Counted from the stretch's first letter, positions 18,497 to 27,419 are shown. The stretch is DNA of 64,000 nt from Piscinibacter sp. (GCA_016706565.1 JADJJI010000005.1:248001-312000), one strand, 5' to 3'. The notes: generated by a model from the letters alone, not told the origin. Translations and numbers: made by a program.

Positions 18497-20095
18497 TTGG
18501 CCACCGAAGCCAGCCCTCAGCGCGGCTACCGTGCCGCGTGCCCGAACTGCGGCGCGCCCGTCGAGTTCCGCTCGGCGGCGTCCGCGTTCGCGGTCTGCAG
18601 CTTCTGCCGCAGCTCCATCGTCCGTGACGGCGAGGCGCTGCGGCGCATCGGCCAGAGCGCCGAACTGTTCGACGACCATTCGCCGCTGCAGCTCGGCGCC
18701 GCCGGCCGCCACCAGGGCGCGCCGTTCACGCTGGTCGGGCGGCTGCAGTACCGTTATGCCGAGGGCACCTGGAACGAGTGGCACGCCCTGTTCGACAACG
18801 GCCGCTCCGGCTGGCTGAGCGAGGACAACGGCCGCTACGTCTTCGCGTTCGACGCGCCGCTGGACGGTGCGGCGCCGGCGGCCGAGACGCTGCGCGTCGG
18901 GCAGTCGCTGCGGGTGGCCGGCATGGCCTGGTCGGTCGCCTCGGTGGCGGCGGCCAAGCTGATCGCCGCGCAGGGCGAACTGCCCTTCAAGCCCAACCTG
19001 GAGCGCGGCTTCGTCGTCGCCGACCTGCGCAACACGCGCGACGAAGTGGCCACGCTCGACTACGGCGACCCGGCCGTGCCGAAGTGGTCGGTCGGCCGCT
19101 CGGTGGCGATCAGCGAGCTGGCGATGACCGGCCTGGCCGAGGCCAGCGAGAAGACGCTGAAGGCGCGCGGCGTCGAATGCCCGAGCTGCGGCACCGCGCT
19201 GGAGGTGAAGCTCTCGACCACGCAGGCCATCGTCTGCTTCAACTGCCATGCCGTGGTCGACGTCTCGCAGGGCGTCGGCGGCGATCTCAAGCACTACGCG
19301 CAGGACAACGGCAGCGAGCCGCTGATCCCGCTGGGCAGCACCGGCACGCTGGCGCTGTCGAGCAAACCCGGCGACAAGAAGGCGCTGCCCTGGCAGGTGG
19401 TGGGTTACGCCGAGCGCTGCGAGATCGCCTCGGGCGACGACGACGAACAGAGCTTCTGGCGCGAGTACCTGCTGTACCACCGCAGCGAGGGCTTCGCGTT
19501 TCTCGTCGACGCCGAAGACGGCTGGAGCTGGTCGGCGCCGATCACCGGCGTGCCCGAGCGTGCCGGAGACGGCGTCAAGTACCAGGGCGTGCTCTACCGC
19601 AAGCTGTACGACTACGCCGGCAAGGCCACCTATGTGCTCGGCGAGTTCTACTGGAAACTCGAGCGCGACGCGAAGACCTTCAACACCGACTACATGGGCA
19701 CCGGTGCCTTCGGCACGCGGCGGCTCAATCGCGAGCAGACGGGCCACGGCAGCGACCAGGAAGTGATCTGGTCCGCCGGCGAAACGCTCAGCGCAGACGC
19801 CGTGCTGAAGGCCTTCAAGCTCGCGCCCGAGAAGAGCGCTTCGTTCAAGCGCGATGCGCTGCCGACGTCGGGCAACGCCTCGTCGCTGCTGGCCAAGGCG
19901 TTCTTCTGGGTGTTCGTGGTGGTGATCCTGCTGATGCTGTTCCGCTGCGACGACAGCCGCGATTGCAGCCAGGTCCGCGCCACCTACGGCGAAGCCTCGG
20001 CGGAGTACCAGAATTGCGTGCGCAGCTCGAGCAGCGGCGGGCGCACGGGCGGCGGCTCGTTCGGCGGCTGGTCCAGCGGCGGCAGCCACAAGTGA
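18497..20095 (+). CDS. DUF4178 protein with zinc ribbons and C-terminal membrane helix
   Basis: A 532-residue protein. The N-terminal zinc ribbon has CPNCG and CSFC pairs (about residues 15-40). A second ribbon has CPSCG and CFNC pairs (about 225-260). DUF4178-type beta domains lie on both sides (about 65-180 and 275-430). One transmembrane helix (residues 465-481, AFFWVFVVVILLMLF) precedes a Cys-containing, Gly/Ser-rich tail. The only possible start is TTG at 18497, because the frame is closed upstream by the SPFH stop. The pair resembles the Bacillus YdjG/YdjI arrangement. Its task is unknown; a membrane-stress sensor or adaptor is a guess. Confidence 0.82.
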   Translation: MATEASPQRGYRAACPNCGAPVEFRSAASAFAVCSFCRSSIVRDGEALRRIGQSAELFDDHSPLQLGAAGRHQGAPFTLVGRLQYRYAEGTWNEWHALFDNGRSGWLSEDNGRYVFAFDAPLDGAAPAAETLRVGQSLRVAGMAWSVASVAAAKLIAAQGELPFKPNLERGFVVADLRNTRDEVATLDYGDPAVPKWSVGRSVAISELAMTGLAEASEKTLKARGVECPSCGTALEVKLSTTQAIVCFNCHAVVDVSQGVGGDLKHYAQDNGSEPLIPLGSTGTLALSSKPGDKKALPWQVVGYAERCEIASGDDDEQSFWREYLLYHRSEGFAFLVDAEDGWSWSAPITGVPERAGDGVKYQGVLYRKLYDYAGKATYVLGEFYWKLERDAKTFNTDYMGTGAFGTRRLNREQTGHGSDQEVIWSAGETLSADAVLKAFKLAPEKSASFKRDALPTSGNASSLLAKAFFWVFVVVILLMLFRCDDSRDCSQVRATYGEASAEYQNCVRSSSSGGRTGGGSFGGWSSGGSHK

Positions 20096-20130
20096 ACGCA
20101 TCACACAGAGAGTCAACGAGGAGCAACGAC

Positions 20131-20355
20131 ATGATGGGCATCGAGTGGCTGAAGCCGGGCATCTTCTTCGGGTCCATGCTCTACGCCGTGATCGGCGTGG
20201 TGATCTTCTGGATCTGCTTCGTCATCGTCGACAAGCTGACGCCGTACAAGCTGTGGGAAGAGATCGTCGAGAAGAAGAACGTCGCGCTGGCCATCGTCGT
20301 CGGCGCCACGGCGCTGGCCATCGGGCAGATCGTCGCCGCGGCCATCCATGGCTGA
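20131..20355 (+). CDS. Small DUF350-like membrane protein
   Basis: A 74-residue protein with two transmembrane helices (about residues 12-33 and 52-71) joined by a charged loop (DKLTPYKLWEEIVEKKN). This is the single-module form of DUF350; the YjfL type has two such modules. GAGGAG lies about eight bases before the ATG. The stop overlaps the aminopropyltransferase start by eight bases. DUF350 genes repeatedly occur beside PspA-like, SPFH and aminopropyltransferase genes (family knowledge), which fits this operon. Confidence 0.85.
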   Translation: MMGIEWLKPGIFFGSMLYAVIGVVIFWICFVIVDKLTPYKLWEEIVEKKNVALAIVVGATALAIGQIVAAAIHG

Positions 20356-21904
20356 CGGCGAGGGCGCGACGCCGGCGGCCTCGATCCGCCCGGCCGAAGT
20401 CGCGCTGCTTGCCTCGGTCTTCGTCGTCGCGGCCTGCGGGCTGCTCTACGAGCTGGCCGCCGGTGCACTGGCCAGCTACCTGCTGGGCGACTCCGTCCTG
20501 CAGTTCTCCACCGTCATCGGCACCTACCTGTTCGCCATGGGCGTTGGCTCGTACCTGTCGCGCTTCCTCGAGCGGCAGCTGGTGGGCCACTTCCTGCGCA
20601 TCGAGCTGCTCGTCGGGCTGATCGGCGGGCTGCTGCCGGCCTCGCTGTTCGCGCTGCACAGCGTGGCGGCGGGTTCGTTCCGGTTCGCGCTGTATGCGCT
20701 GGTGCTGGTTGTCGGCACGCTGGTCGGGCTGGAGATCCCGCTGGTCATGCGCATCCTCAAGCGGCATTTCCGCGACCGCTATGCGCTCAAGGACCTGGTC
20801 TCGCAGGTGCTCACCTTCGACTACCTCGGCGCGCTGGCGGTGGCCATTGCCTTCCCGCTGCTGCTGGTGCCGCAACTCGGGCTGATCCGAACGGGCCTGT
20901 TCTTCGGCCTGCTCAACGCGGCCGTCGCGCTGTGGACGCTGTGGCTGTTCCGCGGCGAGCTGCGTGCGCCGCGCCTGCACGCGCTGGCCTGCGTGTTCAC
21001 CGTGGCGGCGCTGGGCCTGGCCTTCGCCGGCGCAGACCGCATCACCCGCTGGGCCGAGGACCGCTTCTACGGCGACGCCATCGTCTACGCCGAGAACAGC
21101 GCCTACCAGCGGGTCGTCGTCACCTCGGGCGCGGCCGGCGTGCGGCTGTTTCTCAACGGCAATCTGCAGTTCCACTCGCGCGACGAGTACCGCTATCACG
21201 AGGCGCTGGTGCATCCGGCGATGGCTGCGCACGGCGCGCCCAAGCAGGTGCTGGTGCTCGGTGGCGGCGACGGCATGGCGGTGCGCGAGGTGCTCAAGTA
21301 CGACAGCGTCGAGGAGGTCACGCTGGTCGAGCTCGACCCGCACATGACCGAGCTGTTCTCCACGGCGCCGATGCTTCGCGCGCTCAACGGCGACGCGCTG
21401 CGTTCGCCGAAGCTGCGCATCGTGAACGCCGATGCCTTCTCGTGGCTGGAAGCGAACCCGGGCCACTTCGACGTGATCGTGGTCGACTTCCCCGACCCGA
21501 CCAACTTCTCCATCGGCAAGCTCTACACCACCAGCTTCTACCAGCGGCTCGACGAGCACCTGGCCGCGGGAGGCTACGCCGTGGTGCAGACCACCTCGCC
21601 GCTGATCGCGCGGCGCAGCTTCTGGACGGTGGCCGCGACGATCGAGGCCACCGGCCTGGCCGCCACCGGCTACCACGCGCATGTGCCGAGCTTCGGCGAA
21701 TGGGGTTTCATCATCGCGGGACGGCGGCCCTGGCGTGCGCCGACCGCGTTGCCCGCCGGCCTGCGCTTTCTGAGTCTCGACGGGCTGCCGGCGCTGTTCG
21801 ACTTCCCGCCCGACATGGCGCGCGTGCCGGCCGAGCCGAACCGCTTGTCGAATCAGCTGCTCGTGCACCTGTTCGAGCAGGAGTGGGGCAAGGTGCACCA
21901 ATGA
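20348..21904 (+). CDS. Membrane-embedded spermidine-synthase-like aminopropyltransferase
   Basis: A 518-residue fusion. The N-terminal half (about residues 15-235) has seven or so transmembrane helices. The C-terminal half is a spermidine-synthase domain: VLVLGGGDGMAVREVLKY binds decarboxylated AdoMet (about 301-318), ELDPH is the acidic end of the next strand, and VVDFPDPTN carries the catalytic Asp (about 380). LNGNLQFHSRDEYRYHEAL is intact. It should transfer an aminopropyl group to an amine at the membrane; the acceptor is unknown. Its stop overlaps the flavoenzyme start (ATGA). An AdoMet decarboxylase gene lies about 8 kb downstream. Confidence 0.88.
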   Translation: MADGEGATPAASIRPAEVALLASVFVVAACGLLYELAAGALASYLLGDSVLQFSTVIGTYLFAMGVGSYLSRFLERQLVGHFLRIELLVGLIGGLLPASLFALHSVAAGSFRFALYALVLVVGTLVGLEIPLVMRILKRHFRDRYALKDLVSQVLTFDYLGALAVAIAFPLLLVPQLGLIRTGLFFGLLNAAVALWTLWLFRGELRAPRLHALACVFTVAALGLAFAGADRITRWAEDRFYGDAIVYAENSAYQRVVVTSGAAGVRLFLNGNLQFHSRDEYRYHEALVHPAMAAHGAPKQVLVLGGGDGMAVREVLKYDSVEEVTLVELDPHMTELFSTAPMLRALNGDALRSPKLRIVNADAFSWLEANPGHFDVIVVDFPDPTNFSIGKLYTTSFYQRLDEHLAAGGYAVVQTTSPLIARRSFWTVAATIEATGLAATGYHAHVPSFGEWGFIIAGRRPWRAPTALPAGLRFLSLDGLPALFDFPPDMARVPAEPNRLSNQLLVHLFEQEWGKVHQ

Positions 21905-23556
21905 GCGGGCTGAGCCGCCGCGGCTGGCTGGCCGGCGCGGCCGGGCTGGCCGGCGCGGCGCTCGTCGGCTGCGCGCGCCACGACGAGGCTGCGGCCACCG
22001 CCCGCTGGGTCGGCGCCGGCCACGAGCGTGGCCATCGCCTGCGCGAGGCCAAGAGCGGGCGTCTGCCCGCGCCGGCCTTGAGCCGCCGCGCGGGCGTGCT
22101 GGTGGTCGGTGCCGGTATCGCCGGGCTGGCCGCAGCGCGCGGGCTGGTGCGAGCCGGCATCGACGACGTGCAGATCTTCGAGCTGGAAGACGCCGCTGGC
22201 GGCAACAGCCGTGGCCACACGATGGCTGGCATGGGCTGCCCGCTCGGCGCGCACTACCTGCCGCTGCCGGGCGAACACGACACGGCGCTGATCGAGCTGC
22301 TCGAGGATCTGGGCCTGCGTCGCAGCGTGATGGGCCGCCCGGTCTACGCCGAGCGCCACCTGTGCCACAGCCCGCAGGAACGCCTGTTCATCGATGGCAC
22401 CTGGCACGAAGGCCTGCTGCCGCCGGTGGAGGCACTCCCGGCCGCCGAGCGCGAGCGCACGCTGGCGCAGTACCGGCGTTTCGCCGAAGCGGTCGACCGC
22501 GCCGCGCAGGGCGGCGCTTTCCGCATGCCCACCGCCCTGGCGGCGTGGACGCCGGCGCTGGCCGCGCTCGATGCGATCCCGTTCGCCGAGTGGCTCGGCC
22601 GCGAGGGCTTCGACGCGCCCGCGCTGCGCTGGTACCTCGACTACTGCTGCCGCGATGACTACGGCGCCGGCCCCGCGCAGGTGTCGGCCTGGGCCGGCAT
22701 CCACTACTTCGCCAGCCGCCACGGCTTCCATGCCCCCGGCAGCGGCGACGCCGAGCGCGAGGGCGTGCTGACCTGGCCCGAAGGCAATGCATGGCTCGCC
22801 ACGCGGCTGGCCGCGCCGCATCGTGAGCGGCTCCACACCGGCAGCGTGGCACTGAGTGTCGAGGAGCGCCGCGACGAGGTCGTGCTCGACCTGTGGAACG
22901 AACGCGAGCAGCGCGTCGAGCGCTGGAGTGCTCCGCAGCTCGTATTGGCAGTGCCGCTGTTTGTCGCGCACAGGCTGTTCGCGAGCCCGCCGACAGCGCT
23001 GTCGGCGGCTGTCGCGGCGATGCGTCATGCCCCCTGGCTGGTCGCCAACCTGCAGTGCGACCGGCCACCGCTGGATCGCGGCGGCGCGCCTCCCTCGTGG
23101 GACAACGTGCTCTACGGCAGCGCGGGCCTCGGTTACGTCGACGCGATGCACCAGAGCCTGCGCGCACACCCTGGCCCGACGGTGTACAGCGCCTACTGGG
23201 CACTCGGCGGCAACGACGAGGCGCAGCTTCGCGACGCCCGCCAGCGCCTGCTCGGCGAGTCGGCGCCGGTCTGGGCCGGGCGCGTGATCGCCGATCTGGC
23301 GCAGGCGCACCCCGACCTGCCCCAGCGCGTGACGCAGATCGACCTGATGCGCTACGGCCACGCGATGAGCGTCCCGGTGCCGGGACTGCGCGGCCACGCG
23401 GCGCTGCAGGAGCTGACTCGCGGAAGTGCACGAGTGCACTTCGCGCATGCCGACCTGTCGGCTTACTCGGTGTTCGAGGAGGCCTTCTTCCACGGCACGC
23501 GGGCCGCGGCTCAGGCCAAAGCGAAGGCCCTGCGAAGCTGGCCAGCGTCGGCCTGA
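21901..23556 (+). CDS. Tat-exported lipoprotein flavin amine-oxidase-like protein
   Basis: A 551-residue FAD protein. The N terminus carries a twin-arginine signal (SRRGWLAG, residues 5-12) and a lipobox LVGC with Cys24, so it should fold in the cytoplasm and be anchored in the periplasm. The FAD Rossmann motif VLVVGAGIAGLAAARGL is at about residues 65-81, and GGNSRGH is the amine-oxidase-type second part. It resembles polyamine and monoamine oxidases distantly. Placed directly after an aminopropyltransferase (four-base overlap), it may oxidise the product or use it as a modifier; that is inference. It is the last gene of the operon. Confidence 0.82.
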   Translation: MSGLSRRGWLAGAAGLAGAALVGCARHDEAAATARWVGAGHERGHRLREAKSGRLPAPALSRRAGVLVVGAGIAGLAAARGLVRAGIDDVQIFELEDAAGGNSRGHTMAGMGCPLGAHYLPLPGEHDTALIELLEDLGLRRSVMGRPVYAERHLCHSPQERLFIDGTWHEGLLPPVEALPAAERERTLAQYRRFAEAVDRAAQGGAFRMPTALAAWTPALAALDAIPFAEWLGREGFDAPALRWYLDYCCRDDYGAGPAQVSAWAGIHYFASRHGFHAPGSGDAEREGVLTWPEGNAWLATRLAAPHRERLHTGSVALSVEERRDEVVLDLWNEREQRVERWSAPQLVLAVPLFVAHRLFASPPTALSAAVAAMRHAPWLVANLQCDRPPLDRGGAPPSWDNVLYGSAGLGYVDAMHQSLRAHPGPTVYSAYWALGGNDEAQLRDARQRLLGESAPVWAGRVIADLAQAHPDLPQRVTQIDLMRYGHAMSVPVPGLRGHAALQELTRGSARVHFAHADLSAYSVFEEAFFHGTRAAAQAKAKALRSWPASA

Positions 23557-23605
23557 GGTGAGCCGCCTGCGCTGCGCACTTGCAGAGGCGCCTCGCTGCG
23601 GCGGC

Positions 23606-24019
23606 TCAGACGCTCAAAACGATGGCGGCGGCGAGGAAGCAGACGCTGGCTAGCGCGATGCCGATCAACGGCGTGCGGAACCAGTAGCGAACGGCCAGTG
23701 CCAGGTAGGCCAGCGCGCCCAGCGCGGCCAGCCACACCAGGCCGGGGGCCTCGCGCAGCCAGTCCATGTGCGCGAGCGCGAGCAGCAGGTACACCGCTGC
23801 GAACAGGATTGCCCCCAGGCTGTGGCTGGCGTTGAAGCCGACCCAGGCCTTCCACAGCGTGGTGCGCCGGGTGAGCCGCGGATGGGTGAGCTTCATGGAC
23901 GCCTCGGTGGCGGCGTCGCGCGGCGAGAACAGGCCGGTGAAGAAGGTGTAGGCCAGGTGCACGGTGCCGAGCAGCCCGAAGATCAGGGCGCCGGCGACGA
24001 TGAGGATCTGCGTGGGCAT
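23606..24019 (-). CDS. Small integral membrane protein
   Basis: A 137-residue protein with four predicted helices: residues 4-28, 62-82, 90-110 and 115-136. A hydrophilic loop (FSPRDAATEASMKLTHPRLTRR, about residues 30-51) separates the first helix from the rest. I do not recognise a named family with certainty. It lies 20 bases after the thioesterase gene on the same strand and is probably under the same MarR-controlled promoter. Confidence 0.72.
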   Translation of the reverse strand: MPTQILIVAGALIFGLLGTVHLAYTFFTGLFSPRDAATEASMKLTHPRLTRRTTLWKAWVGFNASHSLGAILFAAVYLLLALAHMDWLREAPGLVWLAALGALAYLALAVRYWFRTPLIGIALASVCFLAAAIVLSV

Positions 24020-24039
24020 GGTCGGTCTCCGCGGGCTGC

Positions 24040-24567
24040 CTACCAGGCGGCATTCATGACGCCGTGCTCGGCGGCCAGCCAGTGGCGCACGGGCTCGGGC
24101 AGGGTCGGCTCGGGCACGGCCAGGCCGATCGCCGCGTATGACAACGCGTTGGGGACCAGCCCGTCGCGCGCCACCGCGGCGCCCTTCATGTAGCCGGCGG
24201 CGCACACGCGGCCGTGGCGCATGAACTCGAAGCGCATGTAGTTCCAGTGCGCGTCGCCGCCGTCCAGGCGAAAGCGCAGCGTGTAGGTCTGCAGCGGCTT
24301 GAGGCCGCGCCGGTAGGTGATGAAGGAGCCGCCGGCCATCGGCCGCCAGCCGCGCTGCAGCATCGCCTGGGCGAAGCCGGTGCGCACGAAGTACTCCACC
24401 AGCATCAGGTCGATCACCGTCAGGTAGCGGCCGTTGTTCATGTGGCCGTTCACGTCGAGATCGTTGGGCAGCACGCGCAACGTGCGCTCGAGCGTCTGGC
24501 CGAGCACCAGGCGCGGGGAGCGCCAGGCGCGCAGCAGGGTCCACAGGAGTCGCAGGTAGAGGTTCAT
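24040..24567 (-). CDS. Hotdog-fold acyl-CoA thioesterase-like protein
   Basis: A 175-residue protein of the 4HBT_2/THEM6-like group. The active-site-type helix motif LDVNGHMNNGRYL (about residues 37-49) is intact and supplies the Asp, His and Asn of the hotdog fold. The N terminus is hydrophobic and basic (residues 1-20), perhaps membrane-associated. Likely activity is hydrolysis of an acyl thioester; substrate is unknown. It is transcribed divergently from the MarR gene, and two perfect dyads lie between them. Confidence 0.83.
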   Translation of the reverse strand: MNLYLRLLWTLLRAWRSPRLVLGQTLERTLRVLPNDLDVNGHMNNGRYLTVIDLMLVEYFVRTGFAQAMLQRGWRPMAGGSFITYRRGLKPLQTYTLRFRLDGGDAHWNYMRFEFMRHGRVCAAGYMKGAAVARDGLVPNALSYAAIGLAVPEPTLPEPVRHWLAAEHGVMNAAW

Positions 24568-24583
24568 GGCTGCGTTAGAATTG

Positions 24584-24617
24584 GTTCAATGTTGAACAGT
24601 ATAGTTCAAGATTGAAC
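24584..24617. promoter_or_regulatory. Two perfect GTTCAA-N2-TTGAAC operators
   Basis: Two 14-base palindromes, 24584-24597 (centre TG) and 24604-24617 (centre GA), stand exactly 20 bases apart, about two helical turns, so two dimers would bind the same DNA face. They fill the gap between the divergent thioesterase and marR genes, and the second ends seven bases before the marR ATG. Autoregulation by the MarR protein and control of the thioesterase gene are the natural reading. Confidence 0.82.
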
Positions 24618-24624
24618 GAATCGC

Positions 24625-25155
24625 ATGGCCACTTCAAAACTCGCCCCGAAGCAGCGTTCGTCCCCGCACGGCACCCAGTCCTGGCTGGCCGTGGTGCGCG
24701 CCTACAACCTGTGCGATGCGGTGATGACGGCGCGCCTGGCGGCGCTCGGCGTGCGCGTGGCCGAGCACGAGGTGCTGGCCAACCTGGCCACTGCACCGGG
24801 CATCACGCAGCAGGCGCTGGCGGCGCGCTGCTTCGTCGCCAAGAGCGGCGTCAGCATGCTGCTCACGCAGATGGAATCGCGCGGCTGGGTGCGCCGCGAG
24901 GCCGACGCCGCCGATGCACGCGTCAAGCGCCTGCAGCTCACGCCGGCCGGCCAGGCGCTGGCCGCGCAGACGCTGCAGGTGCAGGCGCAGGTGGTGGCGG
25001 CCATGGTGGCCGGCGCCAGCGAGGCCGAGCTCGAACTCGTCACCTCGGTGATGCAGCGCGTCTCGGCGCAGCTCGAAGCGCTGCGCGACGCGCCGCCGCT
25101 CAGCCCCGCATCAGCGCCTCGATCTCGCGCGCGTCCACCGGCACGTCGCGGCTGA
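24625..25155 (+). CDS. MarR family transcriptional regulator
   Basis: A 176-residue MarR-type dimeric winged-helix protein. The recognition region is around ITQQALAARCFVAKSGVSMLLTQMESRGWV (about residues 54-84), and the wing carries the typical RREADAADARVKRLQLT. It probably represses itself and the divergent thioesterase/membrane-protein pair through the two dyads just upstream. The last 56 bases overlap the 3' end of pepP on the other strand. The C terminus (PASAPRSRARPPARRG) has an Arg/Pro-rich tail that looks like read-through into antisense pepP codons. Confidence 0.88.
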   Translation: MATSKLAPKQRSSPHGTQSWLAVVRAYNLCDAVMTARLAALGVRVAEHEVLANLATAPGITQQALAARCFVAKSGVSMLLTQMESRGWVRREADAADARVKRLQLTPAGQALAAQTLQVQAQVVAAMVAGASEAELELVTSVMQRVSAQLEALRDAPPLSPASAPRSRARPPARRG

Positions 25156-26503
25156 TCAGCTCGCAGCCGCCGGCGGTGACGACAGCGTCGTCCTCGATGC
25201 GGATGCCGATGTTCCAGTAGCGCTCGGGCACGCCCTCGGCCGGCCGCACGTACAGGCCCGGCTCGATCGTCACCACCATGCCGGGCTGCAGCACGCGCGA
25301 AGGGCGCTTGACGACACGCCCGCCCAGGCCGTCGGGCTGCTCCACCGGGTCTTCGTCGGCAGCCAGGTAGTCGCCCACGTCGTGCACGTCGCGGCCCAGC
25401 CAGTGGCCGGTGCCGTGCATGTAGAAGGCGCGGTAGGCGGCGCTGTCGATCACCGCGTCGACATCGCCGACCTTGCGTCGGTCGAGCAGGCCGCAGTCGA
25501 GCATGCCCTGCGAGAGCACGCGCACCGCGGCCCAATGGGCGTCCTGCTTGCGCGCGCCGGGGCGCGTGGCCGCAATGGCCGCCTGCTGCGCGGCCAGCAC
25601 CAGTTCGTACAGCTCGCGCTGCGCGGCGCTGAAGCGGCCGTCGGCGGGGAAGGTGCGGGTGATGTCGCTGGCGTAGCCGTCGAGTTCGCAGCCGGCGTCG
25701 ATCAGGCACAGCTCGCCCGGGCGCAGCTCGGCATCGCCCGCGGCATAGTGCAGCACGCAGGCGTTCGCGCCAGCCGCGACGATGGAGCCGTAGGCTGGTG
25801 CCTGCGCGCCGTGGCGGCGGAACTCGTGCAGCAGCTCGGCCTCGATGCGGTACTCCGGCAGGCCGGCGCTGCCGCCGCGAAAGTGCTCGGCGCAGTAGCG
25901 CATCGCCCGCGCATGCGCACCCGCGGAGATGCGCGCGGCGCGGTGCATCGTGGCGAGTTCGGCATCGTCCTTGATGAGCCGCATTTCCGACAGCAGCGGC
26001 GACAAGTCGCGCTGCATGGCCGGCGGCTGCACGCCGCTGCGCTCGCGCGAGCGCAGCTCGGCGAGCCAGCCGTCCACGCGCGCCTGCAGGCCGTCGTGCA
26101 GCCCGAACGGGAACCACACGGCGCTGGCGTTGGCCAGGCGCTCCGCGGCGAGCTTGTCGAGCGCCTCGACGGGATGCGCATCGTGCACGCCCAGCGTCGC
26201 CGGTGCCGCTTCGGGGCCGACGCGGTGGCCGTCCCAGATCTCGCGCTCGGTGTTCTTCTCGCGGCACAGCAGCGTGCTGCGGCCGCTGGCGTCGAGCAGC
26301 AGCCAGGCCTGAGGCTCGTCGAAGCCGGTCAGGTAGTGGAAGTGGCTGTCGTGTCGATAGGGGTGGTCGCTGTCGCCGCTGCGCGGCCGCTCGGGCGCGG
26401 TGGGCAGCACGGCGACGCCGCCGCCGTGCCGGGCCAGTTGCTCGGCCAGGCGGGTGCGGCGCAGGGCACAGGCCTGCGGGCTCGCGGCCGCGCCGCGCTT
26501 CAT
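25100..26503 (-). CDS. pepP: Xaa-Pro aminopeptidase (aminopeptidase P)
   Basis: A 467-residue PepP of normal length. The N-terminal AMP_N domain has HYLTGFDEPQAWLLL (about residues 55-69) and the C-terminal pita-bread domain binds two metals. Metal ligands visible are the two Asp of DAGCELDGYASDITRTFP, His in MHGTGHWLG, Glu in TIEPGLY and Glu in GIRIEDD. It removes N-terminal residues that precede proline in the cytoplasm. It starts inside the stop of the PH-domain gene (ATGA overlap) and overlaps marR at its 3' end. Confidence 0.95.
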   Translation of the reverse strand: MKRGAAASPQACALRRTRLAEQLARHGGGVAVLPTAPERPRSGDSDHPYRHDSHFHYLTGFDEPQAWLLLDASGRSTLLCREKNTEREIWDGHRVGPEAAPATLGVHDAHPVEALDKLAAERLANASAVWFPFGLHDGLQARVDGWLAELRSRERSGVQPPAMQRDLSPLLSEMRLIKDDAELATMHRAARISAGAHARAMRYCAEHFRGGSAGLPEYRIEAELLHEFRRHGAQAPAYGSIVAAGANACVLHYAAGDAELRPGELCLIDAGCELDGYASDITRTFPADGRFSAAQRELYELVLAAQQAAIAATRPGARKQDAHWAAVRVLSQGMLDCGLLDRRKVGDVDAVIDSAAYRAFYMHGTGHWLGRDVHDVGDYLAADEDPVEQPDGLGGRVVKRPSRVLQPGMVVTIEPGLYVRPAEGVPERYWNIGIRIEDDAVVTAGGCELISRDVPVDAREIEALMRG

Positions 26504-27315
26504 GACTCGTTCGGCAACTTTACCGCCTTGGGCACGTCGGGCGCGAGCGCGCCGGCGCGCAGCCGCCGCAGGGCGCGGCGGATGTCGTCGTCGGCGGCCG
26601 CAGGGGCCTGCGCCACCGCCTGCGCGGCTTGGTGTCCGGACGCCTCGGCGCGCTTCACCGATTCGCGGTCTTCCATGTGGCGCAACCGCTGGCGCAACTG
26701 ATTGGCCACCGATTCCACGTCGGCCAGGCCGCTCGCCGCATCGGTCTTGGGCAAGGCCACGACGCGCTTGTCCTTCATGCGCACCTGCAGCCGGCAGACA
26801 CGGTTGCGGGTGCCGTAGCGCAGCGTGAAGCCTCGCGCATCACGTTCCTCGACGTGAACGTCGCGGATGTTCTCGAACGCCACCTGGTGCACCTTCTGCC
26901 CGAGGCCACGCTGGAACCACAGGTTGTTCGCACTCACCGCCACGCGCTCCCAGCGGCGCAGGTCGAAGGCGAAGGCGCCGGCCCAGGCCAGCACGCCCAG
27001 CGCGGTCAGCCAGGTCCAGCCCGTCACGCCGCCCAGCCAGACCACCACGCCGGCGACCAGCACTGCAGCGACGACCTGCATCGCACCGGCGTCGGCGGTG
27101 AAGTAGACGTTGCGTTCGTAGGTGAAGGCCTGCGGTTCGCCGGTGGACAAGGGCGAGACCGACCACATCACCGCCTTGACGGCGCGCGAGGCCAGGTAGT
27201 GCGTGGCCGCGGAAGCAGCCATCGCCATCGGCAGGGTGAGCACGGCGGAGAGCAGGTTCACAGCCCGCACCTTAGCCAGTTCGGCCGCCAAATCAAAGCC
27301 TTGCAACGTTGCCAC
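26500..27315 (-). CDS. Membrane protein with PH-like domain
   Basis: A 271-residue protein beginning with GTG at 27315. Hydrophobic segments lie at about residues 18-40 and 78-118. A bacterial PH-like beta domain follows (about 120-195: [33 protein letters not shown]). A charged, Ala/Arg-rich C-terminal tail comes last. I do not recognise a specific function; PH-like domains of this type sit under the inner membrane. It is upstream of, and translationally coupled to, pepP. Confidence 0.7.
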   Translation of the reverse strand: MATLQGFDLAAELAKVRAVNLLSAVLTLPMAMAASAATHYLASRAVKAVMWSVSPLSTGEPQAFTYERNVYFTADAGAMQVVAAVLVAGVVVWLGGVTGWTWLTALGVLAWAGAFAFDLRRWERVAVSANNLWFQRGLGQKVHQVAFENIRDVHVEERDARGFTLRYGTRNRVCRLQVRMKDKRVVALPKTDAASGLADVESVANQLRQRLRHMEDRESVKRAEASGHQAAQAVAQAPAAADDDIRRALRRLRAGALAPDVPKAVKLPNES

Positions 27316-27419
27316 GTGAAAAATGCACGGCCGGCCGGCGTGAACGGTCGATCGCGCCGAACGAACGGTCGCGCCGCTGGCTGGCTACCATCGGTGCAGC
27401 GATCCCTCCGAAAGACACC

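Noticed and set aside
17354-20116. A 920-codon minus-strand open frame across the SPFH and DUF4178 genes
   Set aside because: The same GC-driven shadow effect. The plus-strand genes have ribosome-binding sites, domains and zinc motifs, and the minus frame has none.
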